Assembly (NCBI GenBank): GCA_964615905.1
Contig: CAZTUB010000019.1
Location: forward strand, 62,001 to 126,000
Length of the DNA: 64,000 bases
DNA from: DATLMR01 sp964615905
GTDB lineage: Bacteria > Acidobacteriota > Blastocatellia > UBA7656
Direction: 5' to 3'
Made by a program: the position numbers and the translations under genes
Shown here: piece by piece, positions 50,583 to 60,287 of the stretch
Layout: the number at the start of each line of letters is the position of its first letter
Numbering within the stretch: position 1 is the first letter of the stretch
Notes under the pieces: generated by a model
What the model saw: only the letters and a program-made list of their open reading frames with translations
Database searches by the model: none
What the model was told of the DNA's origin: nothing

Positions 50583-51725
50583 CTAGACCCTTTTTGAAAC
50601 CCAGGTCTGGTCGGTCATCTCGGCGAGTCTCTCTTTTATCCCGCGATACTTCCGGGCGAACTCTGCGCGCTCGGATTCTGTGAGCGCGGCGGTCCCTTCG
50701 GCCACGCGGTCCGATTCGATCACCCCTTCGATCTTCAAAGCGTGTTTGAAACAGGCGATGCTCTTTTTCACGCTCTTCCCGCCGGTCGTGAAGCGGCAGG
50801 CAGCGCTGAACTGCTCGAAGGCCGATTTGTAAACGGCCATCAGACTTTCATCCCCCGCGAAACATGCGCGCCAGGCTCTCTGCCATTCTCGCGGCAGGGC
50901 GTTGGCCGGACCCGATACGACCCCAATCGGCAGCTCGTTATGGAGCAGGTAGCGGTTCCAGTACTCTTTCACGCGCCCAATGAACCCGTCTTCGAGCCTG
51001 AAGACCTGAAACATCAGCATCGCGTCGCCCACGTAGATGCCGAACTCGCCCTTGTCTTTGAAATGGCCCGCGCCTTTTGTGTAGTTGCCGAGCACGCGGC
51101 GCGGCGCTGAAACCTTCAGGCCAAAGATAAAGGGCAACCGGCTGAGCCGCTTCACGTCTCGCGTGCGTATGTGCGCAGAGCGCGGGTCGACGGCTATCCC
51201 TGCGTTGTCGTAGAGAAAGATCGGCACCTCTCGACCTCTGTGGTCGAACAGGTCGCTCACCTCGCGCTGAAAGAAGGAGATCATGTCGGCGGAATCTTTT
51301 ATCGAAAGCGGCGCGACGACCGCCGCGTCCGCGCCCGCGTCGATTGCGCATTCGAGGTTTGCGAGAGTTTCGCGCCGGGTCGGCCCTGTAACGCCGACCC
51401 AGGCTTCGACGGGTGGACGCGGTTGCGCTCGCGGCTCACGATTTATGCGGGCAACCTCGTCGGTTTCGATGAAGATCAGCCGCTGCCGCTCTCTCGCCGA
51501 TATGCGGTTCCACTCGCCGTTCGTCCCGACGCCGAAGATAATATCTGCGCCGTACCCGGCCTGGGCGTTGAACCTGAAGACGCGCCGCTGCTCGTCTTCG
51601 ATCACGCGGCCTTCCTGATCTAGAACCGTGACGCTTGGTATGCTCAAACCACGGCGCGGCTCGTATCGAGCGGTTGAAAATCGCGCTTCGACCCTCTCAC
51701 CCTCGCTGTAAGGTTTTGTCGTCAT
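50583..51725 (-). CDS. Dihydrodipicolinate synthase/NAL family protein
   Basis: 380-residue TIM-barrel aldolase-like protein. The Schiff-base lysine is in FIFGLKVSA, the GTNGEW loop corresponds to the GTTGE motif, and YDNAG corresponds to YNxPG where the active-site tyrosine sits (here FLYDNAG). It is about 80 residues longer than DapA, with an N-terminal extension and a C-terminal helical tail (SVKKSIACFKHALKIEGVI). Most likely a lyase/aldolase on an unknown 2-oxo acid rather than the lysine-pathway enzyme. It is monocistronic, convergent with the TPR gene. Confidence 0.8.
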   Translation of the reverse strand: MTTKPYSEGERVEARFSTARYEPRRGLSIPSVTVLDQEGRVIEDEQRRVFRFNAQAGYGADIIFGVGTNGEWNRISARERQRLIFIETDEVARINREPRAQPRPPVEAWVGVTGPTRRETLANLECAIDAGADAAVVAPLSIKDSADMISFFQREVSDLFDHRGREVPIFLYDNAGIAVDPRSAHIRTRDVKRLSRLPFIFGLKVSAPRRVLGNYTKGAGHFKDKGEFGIYVGDAMLMFQVFRLEDGFIGRVKEYWNRYLLHNELPIGVVSGPANALPREWQRAWRACFAGDESLMAVYKSAFEQFSAACRFTTGGKSVKKSIACFKHALKIEGVIESDRVAEGTAALTESERAEFARKYRGIKERLAEMTDQTWVSKRV

Positions 51726-51784
51726 AGACTCGCCCGGATAAACCGGAGCGTAGGCCGACCCGCGCGGGTTGTCAAGAAGCCGGT

Positions 51785-51813
51785 TTGAAGGTCACGAGCA
51801 GGTTGTGTATATT
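51785..51813 (+). promoter_or_regulatory. Promoter of tkt
   Basis: TTGAAG (51785-51790) and TATATT (51808-51813) with 17-base spacing, 55 bases before the ATG start, which has GAGGAGCC as ribosome site. Confidence 0.6.
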
Positions 51814-51867
51814 GAGAGACTAAGCAGTCATCACTTTTGAGCCACTTCTTTTATCGAGGAGCCTTCA

Positions 51868-53748
51868 ATGGAACAATCTGCAAGAACAAATCAAGACCTG
51901 CTTAAATCGCTGGAAGCGATGGGGAACCGGCTGCGCATCCATTCAATCGTGGCGACGAGCGAAGCGGGGTCGGGCCACCCGACTTCCTGCATGTCTGCTG
52001 CTGACCTGGTCGCAGCGGTATTCTTCTATGCGATGCGCTACGACGTTCAAAACCCAGAGAGCGCAGCCAACGACCGCGTCGTCTTTTCAAAGGGGCACGC
52101 GGCCCCGCTCCTTTATGCCGCGTGGGCCGAAGCCGGAGCCTTCACGGTCGAAAGCCTCAAAACGCTCCGCGAGTTTGACAGCGACCTCGAAGGCCACCCG
52201 ACCCCGCGCCTGCCTTACGTTGAAGTGGCTACAGGCTCGCTCGGCCAGGGGCTTTCGTGCGGCGTTGGCATGGCACTCAACAGCAAGCTCGATAAGATAG
52301 ATAACAAAGTCTTCGTGATTATGGGTGACGGCGAAATCGCCGAAGGCTCTGTGTGGGAAGCCGCGCAGATAGCCGCATATTACAAGCTCGATAACGTCAT
52401 CGGCTTCATCGACGTAAACGGCCTCGGCCAGAGCCAGCGGACGATGTACGGCCACGACACTGAGGTCTACCGCAAAAGGTTCGAAGCTTTCGGGTGGCAC
52501 GCCGTCGCGATCAACGGGCACGACATGGCCGAGATAGTAGCCGCGCTCGACGAAGCGCTTTCCGTAAAGGATAAGCCGGTCATGATCGTAGCGGCTACGA
52601 ATAAAGGCCAGGGCGTTTCGACCATCTCGGATAAAGAAGGGTGGCACGGCAAGGCGCTCAAGCAGGGCGAAGAGGTGGAACGCGCGCTCGCAGAGCTTGA
52701 GCCAAAGAGCCGCGACACAGGCGGCCTGAAGGTGAAGTCGCTCGAAGGTAGAAAAGCGCCTTACGCGTCAATCGACCGCCCGCAATCGAGAAAGGAACTG
52801 CCCGCGCCTGAGTACGCGCTCGGCGAGGAGCACGCAACGCGCGAGGTGTACGGCGCGGCGCTCGCAAAGCTCGGCGACGTGAACGAGCTTGTGGTCGCGC
52901 TCGACGGCGACACAAAGAACTCGACCTATTCAGAGAAGTTCATGAAAGCGCACCCCGAGCGCTTCTTTGAATCATTCATCGCCGAGCAGAACATGGTCGG
53001 CATGGCCATAGGCATGGGGTCGATGGGTAAGATCCCCTTCGCATCCACATTCGCCGCATTTTTCACACGGGCCTACGATCAGATCAGGATGGGGGCCGTG
53101 TCGCAGGCCAACTTAAAGCTTTGCGGCTCGCACGCCGGGGTTTCGATAGGCGAAGACGGGCCGTCGCAGATGGCGCTTGAAGACCTTGCGATGATGCGGG
53201 CCATAATCGGCTCGTCGATCATTTACCCGTCCGACGCGGTCTCGACCGAGCACGCGGTCCGGCTCGCCGCCGAGCACAGAGGGATCGTCTACATACGAAC
53301 CACAAGGCCCAAGACGCCTGTGATCTACTCTGCGGAGGAAAAATTCGAGCTTGGACTCTCTAAGGTCGTTCGCCGCAGCGACGACGATAAACTGACAGTA
53401 GTCGCGGGCGGAATTACGCTCGTCGAGGCGCTGGCGGCTTACGAGCAGCTAAAAGCAGAAGGTATCGCCGTTCGAGTGGTCGATATATTCTCGCTCAAGC
53501 CCGTCGATGAAAAGACGCTTCGCGAATGCGGAAAAGAGACGAACAACCTTATCCTCACGGTCGAAGATCATTCGGCGGCCGGCGGGATAGGTGATGCGGT
53601 GGCGGGCGCGGTCTCGCCCGCAGGGATCTCCGTTCACCAGCTCGCCGTCAGCGAAGTGCCGCGCTCAGGCAAGCCTCAAGAGCTGCTTGCCCACTACGGG
53701 ATCGACCGCAACGCAATCGTTGAAAAGGTAAAGTCGCTCGTCGGTTAA
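51868..53748 (+). CDS. tkt: Transketolase
   Basis: 626-residue thiamine-diphosphate enzyme of the pentose phosphate pathway. Motifs: SEAGSGHPTSCMSAADLV, KGHAAPLLYAAW, ATGSLGQGLSCGVGMAL, the ThDP motif MGDGEIAEGSVWEAAQIAAY (GDG-x(~25)-N), and FIAEQNMVGMAIGMGSMG in the second half. The C-terminal part (about 320-626) is the pyrimidine-binding and transketolase C domain. This single-chain type is shorter than plant/E. coli forms and resembles archaeal-bacterial full-length fusions. It starts the central carbon cluster. Confidence 0.96.
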   Translation: MEQSARTNQDLLKSLEAMGNRLRIHSIVATSEAGSGHPTSCMSAADLVAAVFFYAMRYDVQNPESAANDRVVFSKGHAAPLLYAAWAEAGAFTVESLKTLREFDSDLEGHPTPRLPYVEVATGSLGQGLSCGVGMALNSKLDKIDNKVFVIMGDGEIAEGSVWEAAQIAAYYKLDNVIGFIDVNGLGQSQRTMYGHDTEVYRKRFEAFGWHAVAINGHDMAEIVAALDEALSVKDKPVMIVAATNKGQGVSTISDKEGWHGKALKQGEEVERALAELEPKSRDTGGLKVKSLEGRKAPYASIDRPQSRKELPAPEYALGEEHATREVYGAALAKLGDVNELVVALDGDTKNSTYSEKFMKAHPERFFESFIAEQNMVGMAIGMGSMGKIPFASTFAAFFTRAYDQIRMGAVSQANLKLCGSHAGVSIGEDGPSQMALEDLAMMRAIIGSSIIYPSDAVSTEHAVRLAAEHRGIVYIRTTRPKTPVIYSAEEKFELGLSKVVRRSDDDKLTVVAGGITLVEALAAYEQLKAEGIAVRVVDIFSLKPVDEKTLRECGKETNNLILTVEDHSAAGGIGDAVAGAVSPAGISVHQLAVSEVPRSGKPQELLAHYGIDRNAIVEKVKSLVG

Positions 53749-53870
53749 AGGCATGAGAAAGCCTTTGAAACGGGCTTGCTTGACAAGCCGTAACCCATCG
53801 GATACCTTCGCATGTTTGATCTACGTGGCTTATCCGCGCACTGGCGCTGGCATCTTACTGGAGGAAAGTA

Positions 53871-54878
53871 ATGGCTATTAAAGTTGGCATAAACGGGTTT
53901 GGCCGCATAGGCCGTAATATATTCCGCGCAGCTATCAACCGGGGCGACATAGACTTCGTCGCGGTCAACGACATAACCGACACCAAGACGCTGGCGCACC
54001 TGCTCAAGTACGACTCGGTTCTTGGCAACCTCGACGCCGACATAAGCGCGGGCGACGGTAGCATCACGGTCAACGGCGACGAGTTCCGCGTCTTTTCTGA
54101 GCGCGACCCCGGCAAGATCGACTGGGCGTCGGTCGGCGCGGAGATCGTAGTCGAATCGACGGGTCTTTTTACAAACCGTGAAGATGCCGCCAAACACCTG
54201 CACGACTCCGTGAAGAAGGTCATCATCTCGGCCCCTGCCAAGAATGAAGACGTGACGGTCGTCCTCGGTGTAAACGAGCAGGCTTACAACCCGAAAGAGC
54301 ACCACGTCATCTCGAATGCGTCGTGCACGACCAATTGCCTCGCGCCTATCGCAAAGGTGCTTCACGAGAATTTCACTATAAAGAAGGGGCTGATGACCAC
54401 GGTCCATTCTTACACGAACGATCAGAGGTTGCTCGACCTGCCGCACTCGGATTTACGCCGCGCGCGGGCAGCCGCTCTAAACATAATCCCGACCACGACC
54501 GGCGCTGCGAAAGCCATCGGGCTGGTCCTGCCGGAGTTAAAGGGCAAGCTCGACGGCATATCGCTCAGGGTCCCGACCCCCAACGTTTCGGTGGTCGACC
54601 TGGTCGCCGAAGTCGAAAAGAGCACGAGCAAGGAGGAGGTCAACGCGGCCATGAAGAAAGCCGCCGACGGGCCCCTTCGCGGAATACTGCAATACACCGA
54701 CGAGCCGCTTGTCTCGATGGACTTTAAGGGAAACCCGCACTCGTCGATCATAGATTCGAGCTACACAAGCGTGCTCGAAGGCAACATGGTCAAAGTCCTC
54801 TCCTGGTACGACAACGAATGGGGTTATTCAAGCCGCGTTGTCGATCTTGTGAAGTACCTCGTCGAACAAGGACTCTAA
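53871..54878 (+). CDS. gap: Glyceraldehyde-3-phosphate dehydrogenase
   Basis: 335-residue glycolytic enzyme. The NAD-binding start GINGFGRIGRNIFRAA is followed by VNDITD (Asp for NAD). The catalytic cysteine is in SNASCTTNCLAP and the catalytic histidine in TTVHSYTNDQ. Length is normal. GGAGGAAAG is seven bases before ATG. Located between tkt and pgk, 68 bases before pgk. Confidence 0.98.
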   Translation: MAIKVGINGFGRIGRNIFRAAINRGDIDFVAVNDITDTKTLAHLLKYDSVLGNLDADISAGDGSITVNGDEFRVFSERDPGKIDWASVGAEIVVESTGLFTNREDAAKHLHDSVKKVIISAPAKNEDVTVVLGVNEQAYNPKEHHVISNASCTTNCLAPIAKVLHENFTIKKGLMTTVHSYTNDQRLLDLPHSDLRRARAAALNIIPTTTGAAKAIGLVLPELKGKLDGISLRVPTPNVSVVDLVAEVEKSTSKEEVNAAMKKAADGPLRGILQYTDEPLVSMDFKGNPHSSIIDSSYTSVLEGNMVKVLSWYDNEWGYSSRVVDLVKYLVEQGL

Positions 54879-54946
54879 TAAAACGGTCGGTGGCCTGTCT
54901 ATTTTGACCCGACGCGGCCACCGGCTACTGACGACAGACCACCGCT

Positions 54947-56146
54947 ATGAAGCTATCAATCAGCGATCTTGATCTGAAGGGCAAGCGCGTTTTTATGCGC
55001 GTCGATTTCAACGTGCCGCTCGACGATAACAACCAGGTGACGGATGACACGCGCATACGCGCGGCATTGCCAAGCATAACCTACGCGCTTGAAAAGGGCG
55101 CGAAGCTTGTGCTGGCTTCGCATCTTGGCAGGCCGAAGGGCAAGGTCGATCCGAAGTATTCGCTCGCGCCTGCCGTCGAGCGGCTCTCGGAGCTGTTGAG
55201 CAAAGATGTCAGGCTCGCCCCCGATTGCACAGGCCCGGACGTAAAAGCCCTTGTCGATTCGCTGGGAGAAGGCGAAGCGGTGATGCTTGAAAACGTGCGT
55301 TTTCACGCCGGGGAAGAGAAGAACGACCCGGACTTTGCGCGTCAGCTAGCCGAGCTTGCCGACCTTTATGTCAACGACGCTTTCGGGACTGCTCACAGGG
55401 CTCATGCCTCGACAGAGGGGATAACGCACTTCGTTGAGAAATCGGCCGCAGGTTTCTTGATGGAAAAGGAGCTTCGTTATCTTGGTCAGGTGCTTGAGAG
55501 CCCTGAGCACCCCTTCATAGTCATTCTGGGCGGCGCAAAAGTTTCAGACAAGATAGCCGTCATTGAGAACCTTTTGAAATCGGCTGACGCAATCTTGATC
55601 GGCGGCGCTATGGCTTACACTTTTTTGAAGTCGCAAGGGGTCGACACAGGCCGCTCGCTCGTCGAAGACGACAAGCTCGACCTTGCGCGCGAGCTTCTGG
55701 CCAGGGCCGAAGAGCGCGGGACGCGTCTTGTGCTGCCTTCGGATAACCTTGTGGTCGACAAAAACGTTTGGGACAGCGACCCCGCGCAGGCCGAGCCGCG
55801 CGCTTGCTCAGTTAAAGAAATCAAACCCGGCGAAGCCGGGCTCGACATTGGGCCCGAAGCTATCAAGGAGTTTTCGGCAGCGCTCGCCGACGCCAGGACG
55901 ATAGTCTGGAACGGGCCTATGGGTATGTTTGAGCACACGCCTTTTGATCGCGGCACTCGCGCGATTGCCGAAGCGGTCGCAAACGCTCGCGGGACGACAG
56001 TCGTCGGCGGCGGCGATTCTGTCGCCGCTGTGACGGAAGCAGGCGTTGCTGATCGCATAACCCACGTTTCGACAGGCGGCGGCGCGTCGCTTGAATTTCT
56101 GGCAGGGGACGCGCTTCCCGGAGTTGCAGCGCTGAGTGAGAAGTGA
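54947..56146 (+). CDS. pgk: Phosphoglycerate kinase
   Basis: 399-residue glycolytic kinase with both lobes. Motifs: RVDFNVPLDDN, SHLGRPKGK, AFGTAHRAHAS, GAKVSDKIAVIENLL, PMGMFEHTPF and VGGGDSVAAV (nucleotide loop). Length and order are normal. The ribosome site is weak (ACCACCGCT before ATG). It overlaps no neighbour; the lipoprotein begins 20 bases later. Confidence 0.97.
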   Translation: MKLSISDLDLKGKRVFMRVDFNVPLDDNNQVTDDTRIRAALPSITYALEKGAKLVLASHLGRPKGKVDPKYSLAPAVERLSELLSKDVRLAPDCTGPDVKALVDSLGEGEAVMLENVRFHAGEEKNDPDFARQLAELADLYVNDAFGTAHRAHASTEGITHFVEKSAAGFLMEKELRYLGQVLESPEHPFIVILGGAKVSDKIAVIENLLKSADAILIGGAMAYTFLKSQGVDTGRSLVEDDKLDLARELLARAEERGTRLVLPSDNLVVDKNVWDSDPAQAEPRACSVKEIKPGEAGLDIGPEAIKEFSAALADARTIVWNGPMGMFEHTPFDRGTRAIAEAVANARGTTVVGGGDSVAAVTEAGVADRITHVSTGGGASLEFLAGDALPGVAALSEK

Positions 56147-56165
56147 GAATCACCTGGAGTTGTCG

Positions 56166-56774
56166 ATGAGATTATTGACCCTGTTATTTATAGCCGCACT
56201 CCTGTCGGCATCAATCGGCTGCACGAGAAAATCCCCTTCAGGTAACGAGCGAAAGCCCGATGCGACGCTTGCCAACTTGAATGCCGCCGCCCAGGCATCG
56301 CCTGCGGAAGCGACCGCTGCGGCGAGCCCGGAGGCGACGGGCCCCGACGCTTCGGCTACTGACATACCCGCGCCCCCGGCCCCGTCTCCGGGCGCAGCGC
56401 GGCCTCCTTTCCGCATTCCGGTTTTCATAGATACATCCAAAGGCGGCGTGGTGGACTTGCCGCAATATCCTAATTCAGTACTGACGAACATTCAGTACGG
56501 GCCCGTGAAAAGCGTGGGTGATACTGCGATGATCCTTGCGTCGACCACCGAGCCTATCGAGAAGGTGAGGGCTTTTTATGAGAAGGTCATCAGGGGCCAC
56601 AACTGGACTGTGACCAGCCAGACTGCCGAGCCGGAGAATTATAAATGGCAGTTAAAGAAGGGCGAGCGGGATGAAGGGATGGTCCAGCTCAGGAAGGATT
56701 CCCGCACGCAAGCGATTATCATAATAATCTCAAGACTCGAAAAGCCCGCCTCGACAAAGGCACCTTCGCAATAA
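56166..56774 (+). CDS. Small lipoprotein in the glycolytic cluster
   Basis: 202-residue lipoprotein: signal with lipobox SIGC, a Pro/Ala/Thr/Ser-rich linker (about 20-75), then a globular domain with VDLPQYPNSVLTNIQYGPVK and IEKVRAFYEKVIRGHNW, a fold seen in small bacterial proteins with a YEK-type helix. Function unknown. TGGAG precedes ATG 56166; an in-frame start ten codons earlier would overlap pgk and lacks a signal. Insertion between pgk and tpiA is a lineage feature. Confidence 0.75.
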   Translation: MRLLTLLFIAALLSASIGCTRKSPSGNERKPDATLANLNAAAQASPAEATAAASPEATGPDASATDIPAPPAPSPGAARPPFRIPVFIDTSKGGVVDLPQYPNSVLTNIQYGPVKSVGDTAMILASTTEPIEKVRAFYEKVIRGHNWTVTSQTAEPENYKWQLKKGERDEGMVQLRKDSRTQAIIIIISRLEKPASTKAPSQ

Positions 56775-56803
56775 CGAGCGCATGCGTTTGTATACGGACT
56801 AAG

Positions 56804-57571
56804 ATGATGAGAAAGCCGCTTATAGCTGGGAACTGGAAGATGTACAAGACCGTCCGAGAGGCGATGGACTTCGTGCAGGCGATAAGACCGCAGGTCGTGG
56901 CCGCCACTCACTGTGACATAGTGGTTGCGCCGCCTTTCACGGCGATAAAGCCTGTGGCCGACAGGCTTGAAGGCTCGAATATAGATACGTCCGCGCAGGA
57001 CGTGGCCGCCGAAGCGGGGCCGGGGGCATTCACGGGAGAGGTCTCTGCGGCGATGATAAAAGAGGCCGGGGCCCGCTACGCGATCATAGGCCATTCGGAG
57101 CGGCGGCAATACTACGGCGAAACCGACGAGACCGTGAATAAGAAGATTTCGGCGACGCTCGGCGCGGGCCTTTTGCCAATCGTGTGCGTCGGCGAGCGAC
57201 TGGAAGAGCGAGACGCGGGCCGGGCCGAAGATGTCGTCAGCGAGCAATTAAGCGGCGGGCTTCGCAACTTGACAGTGGCGGATGCCTCCCTTATCATAAT
57301 CGCTTACGAGCCCGTGTGGGCAATCGGCACAGGGCGTACCGCAACGCCTGAAACGGCCGAACAGATGCACGCTTTCATCCGGTCCCGCGTCCGGGAGATG
57401 TTTGGCGATAGGGTGGCAGGGGGAATTCGCATCCTCTACGGCGGAAGCGTGAAGCCCGACAATATAGCGGCTTTGATGAGCGAGCCGGACATCGACGGCG
57501 CGCTGGTCGGCGGGGCCAGCCTTGAGGCAGATTCGTTTGCCAGGATCGTGAATTATAAAGAGAACAGGTAG
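56804..57571 (+). CDS. tpiA: Triosephosphate isomerase
   Basis: 255-residue glycolytic enzyme. Catalytic lysine in AGNWKMYKT, histidine in IIGHSERRQYYGE, and glutamate in AYEPVWAIGTG, plus LYGGSVKPDN near the C-terminus. Full length and normal. It precedes secG with a ten-base gap. Confidence 0.98.
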   Translation: MMRKPLIAGNWKMYKTVREAMDFVQAIRPQVVAATHCDIVVAPPFTAIKPVADRLEGSNIDTSAQDVAAEAGPGAFTGEVSAAMIKEAGARYAIIGHSERRQYYGETDETVNKKISATLGAGLLPIVCVGERLEERDAGRAEDVVSEQLSGGLRNLTVADASLIIIAYEPVWAIGTGRTATPETAEQMHAFIRSRVREMFGDRVAGGIRILYGGSVKPDNIAALMSEPDIDGALVGGASLEADSFARIVNYKENR

Positions 57572-57580
57572 GACGTAAAA

Positions 57581-58039
57581 TTGATCGGTTACATATTGAT
57601 GACGCTTTACATCATCTCGTGCTTCGTGCTGATAATCTTCGTGCTGTTGCAGCCGGGGAAATCGGACGCGGCAGCCGTGTTTGGTGGCGGCGGAAACTCA
57701 TCCGCATTTGGCCCGCGCGGCACCCAGACGGTGCTTGCGAAGATAACTATCGGGGCCGCGATAATCTTTTTCCTCGTAGCCTTTCTGTTCTCTATCCCGA
57801 ACCTTTTTGGAGAGCGGTCGCTCGGCGGCGGGCTTCCTGCGGACCCTGCGCCTGCGGCAACTACGCCTGCTCCGACAGATGTGACGCCGACGCCTCCGAC
57901 GACTGAGACTCCGGCGGTGACACCTGCGCCGTCGCCGTCGCCGCAGGCAGGGGCGCAGCCAAGCCCCTCGGCTCCGAGGGTGACGCAGGGCAACAGGCAG
58001 GCAGCGCCTTCGCAGCCGTCGCCGAGCCCAAGGCAGTAG
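57581..58039 (+). CDS. secG: Preprotein translocase subunit SecG
   Basis: 152-residue membrane protein. Two helices (LMTLYIISCFVLIIFVLLQP and KITIGAAIIFFLVAFLFSI) with the linking loop PGKSDAAAVFGGGGNSSAFG are standard SecG. The last 70 residues are a Pro/Ala/Thr/Ser/Gln-rich tail, absent in shorter relatives. The start is TTG after AGGTAGGACG. tRNA-Leu follows 80 bases later. Confidence 0.93.
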   Translation: MIGYILMTLYIISCFVLIIFVLLQPGKSDAAAVFGGGGNSSAFGPRGTQTVLAKITIGAAIIFFLVAFLFSIPNLFGERSLGGGLPADPAPAATTPAPTDVTPTPPTTETPAVTPAPSPSPQAGAQPSPSAPRVTQGNRQAAPSQPSPSPRQ

Positions 58040-58119
58040 CTTTCGAGTAGTTTACGAGCGCGGGCGGATACCCTTGATCTCCCGCCGGTTTCGAGTTTGA
58101 CAATCTGTCTTCCTGAAGT

Positions 58120-58205
<86 letters not shown>

Positions 58206-58377
58206 TAATCTCTTACCTGTTGACGAGCCTGAACTCGCGAGTTCGGGCTTTTTCATCTAGATTTAACCCGCTGTCCGCCATCGGTTGCATCAATAATCTT
58301 TCCAGCGGGCATGACCCGTTTGGACGGGCTCTCAGGCTCATTTAACCCACTTTTTAACTCCAATAGCTTCCTGAGGT

Positions 58378-59328
58378 TCAAGGGTTGACGAAGAACACGT
58401 CCCAGGCCCACCTGCCTAGATGTGCCCCCTGTGAGTCGTAGACTTTGGCCCTATACTTGAACCAGTTTCCGTGCTCATCGCGCTTCTTCTTCTCCTTGAA
58501 GCTCAGATCAAATCTAATGACCCCCAGATAAGGGAGAGTGAATAACTCTTCAGCCTCAGACACAGCATTGTGGTTTAGGTCCCGCCACAGTTTCAGAGAG
58601 GCGAAAACGGCATCGTTACTGTCGATCGCCTCATCCCCGTTGCCGCCGCTCGTCGGCTTATCAAATTCGGCCAGAGCAAGAAACCCGTGCGGCTGCGCTG
58701 CTGCGGGCTGCGGCGTGTAATTGCCAAACAGCTCCGTGCCGTTGTCGATAGTCCCATTCCGGTTGCGGTCAAGGACCAGGAAAGCGTCGTCCGAATTGGC
58801 TATTGTCCAGCCGATTCGCTCGGCATTCCCGTTCGGCCTCAGGTCGAAATTCACGCCATCCGCCGCGTCGGTCAAGGCGAACCCATTGCCTAGGGTGTCT
58901 ACCAGAATTGGGCTGCCGGGCGGGCATTCCAGTACAGGGTCATTAGGGTCGAAATTGCCTCCCGATCCGAAGTCCGTCTCACACCCGCCTCCCGCACCAG
59001 GGCAGAAAGAGATTGAGGCACAGGTCTTACAGTCACACCTCAAGAAGGTTGGAGTGCCTGTCTCAGGCATGCTGCACCTCCCCCTTTCCCAAAGGCATAT
59101 GCAAGAGCCTGCGCCACAAGAATTACAGAAGCCCAGGCAAAAGATCTCCTCGACTACACAGAAATTTGGCTCGAAACACCTTACAGGCGGGTTACAGCCA
59201 TTAGCCGCTGTGCAGGCCTGAGCGGGCCGCACCTGTGAGGGCAGGAACATAAAAGTAACGCCTGCGATTAACATCACATAAAATACGGCGTCGACAAAGG
59301 TGCCTCTAAGTGGTTCCCTGGGGGCCAT
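58378..59328 (-). CDS. Exported Cys-rich protein with calcium-binding loops
   Basis: 316-residue exported protein. A signal-like helix (FYVMLIAGVTFMFLP) is followed by a Cys-rich section with about 18 cysteines (residues 38-135; NGCNPPVRCFEP, CDCKTC). The rest resembles internalin-like or hydrolase-associated domains with DRNRNGTIDNGTELFG and DLNHNAVSEAEEL, dockerin/EF-hand-like calcium loops. The function is unknown. The ribosome site AGGAGGTGAAAG is very strong. The gene is AT-richer than its surroundings (one line 48% GC) and lies in the segment bounded by the tRNA-Leu repeats. Confidence 0.75.
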   Translation of the reverse strand: MAPREPLRGTFVDAVFYVMLIAGVTFMFLPSQVRPAQACTAANGCNPPVRCFEPNFCVVEEIFCLGFCNSCGAGSCICLWERGRCSMPETGTPTFLRCDCKTCASISFCPGAGGGCETDFGSGGNFDPNDPVLECPPGSPILVDTLGNGFALTDAADGVNFDLRPNGNAERIGWTIANSDDAFLVLDRNRNGTIDNGTELFGNYTPQPAAAQPHGFLALAEFDKPTSGGNGDEAIDSNDAVFASLKLWRDLNHNAVSEAEELFTLPYLGVIRFDLSFKEKKKRDEHGNWFKYRAKVYDSQGAHLGRWAWDVFFVNP

Positions 59329-59395
59329 CTTTCACCTCCTAAAAGGCGTGACTCGAATAAAGAATAAATAACCGGTCTAGAGCCTGTTTGAAGAA

Positions 59396-60115
59396 CTAAT
59401 ACTGATTAGGTTTCTTGTTGTTCTCAGGGTCTTTCTCTCTGACAGGAAGAGATTTGAGATCATCATTCAAATCCTCCGGCACTTCCTTAAACTCTATGCT
59501 AACAGCTTCAATTCTAACTTCCGTGCCATCACGAAAGTGAACCACTGTCCGCAAAGGGGTAAACCCTGTTTTAGGAGAGTAACTCGTCTCCGACCATATC
59601 TCCGTGTTCTCGGGGTCGTTCGTTTCGGTCCGCCATACGTAGACTTTTAGCCCGGCAATCTCGTCAGTGCGAACAAACTGTGGGTTCTCCCTGAGGAATT
59701 TGTGGGACCTGAAATAGTCTAACATTCGCTGATCTGCCGAAGGGGAGACTGATCTGCGGCTATCTTGACCCGCCCCTCGCGAAACAACTCCCTCAGGGCC
59801 CGACGCATATACGTGCGTTTTCTTCTGGTCCTTTGGTAACTTACCTTCTGAGTCTGTAGGTGAGGAACTGTCTGTGTTGGGCCTACTGAACTCAAGCCTC
59901 CACTCATGATTTGCTTTCACGTATCTGGTGCGGTGCTCTAAAATTTTGGGAGTCCCGTCAGGGCTTACGTCGTAGCGCACATACTTCACGACATATGACT
60001 GTGCGGGCTCGATAACGTCGTCATCGCCAGAGTTGTTTTGAACCTGCGCTTGCGAAAAGACCAGAAGCCCGACCACGAAGACTATCCCGCATAGAGTCCT
60101 AAACACTTTTTTCAT
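59396..60115 (-). CDS. Exported protein of unknown function in the tRNA-Leu segment
   Basis: 239-residue exported protein with a signal peptide (LCGIVFVVGLLVFSQAQ). The mature part starts with PAQSYVVKYVRYDVSPDG and is beta-rich with EWRLEFSRPN, KVYVWRTETN-like and FTPLRTVVHFRDGTEVRIEA segments, like outer-membrane-lipoprotein-sorting folds. No enzyme motif is seen. AGGAGTC precedes the start. AT-rich (one line 38% GC) and probably expressed with the Cys-rich gene 67 bases away. Confidence 0.7.
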   Translation of the reverse strand: MKKVFRTLCGIVFVVGLLVFSQAQVQNNSGDDDVIEPAQSYVVKYVRYDVSPDGTPKILEHRTRYVKANHEWRLEFSRPNTDSSSPTDSEGKLPKDQKKTHVYASGPEGVVSRGAGQDSRRSVSPSADQRMLDYFRSHKFLRENPQFVRTDEIAGLKVYVWRTETNDPENTEIWSETSYSPKTGFTPLRTVVHFRDGTEVRIEAVSIEFKEVPEDLNDDLKSLPVREKDPENNKKPNQY

Positions 60116-60287
60116 ATTAAATGACTCCTAGGACCTGGGTTCTTGATCCACGGGCGTAACCAGACAGTTCGATATGTCGCGCTTATATCACCAAGCTCAA
60201 TCCCCGTCAATAAAAAAATGTATGCAGGATTACTATAAGAGGCAGGGAATATGGGAGCCTTGGAACGGACACTGTGCAGAGAACCCG

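Noticed and set aside
54885..54945. Hairpin between gap and pgk as a terminator
   Set aside because: CGGTGGCC/GGCCACCG pairs at long distance but lies inside an evident operon, and there is no T-run.
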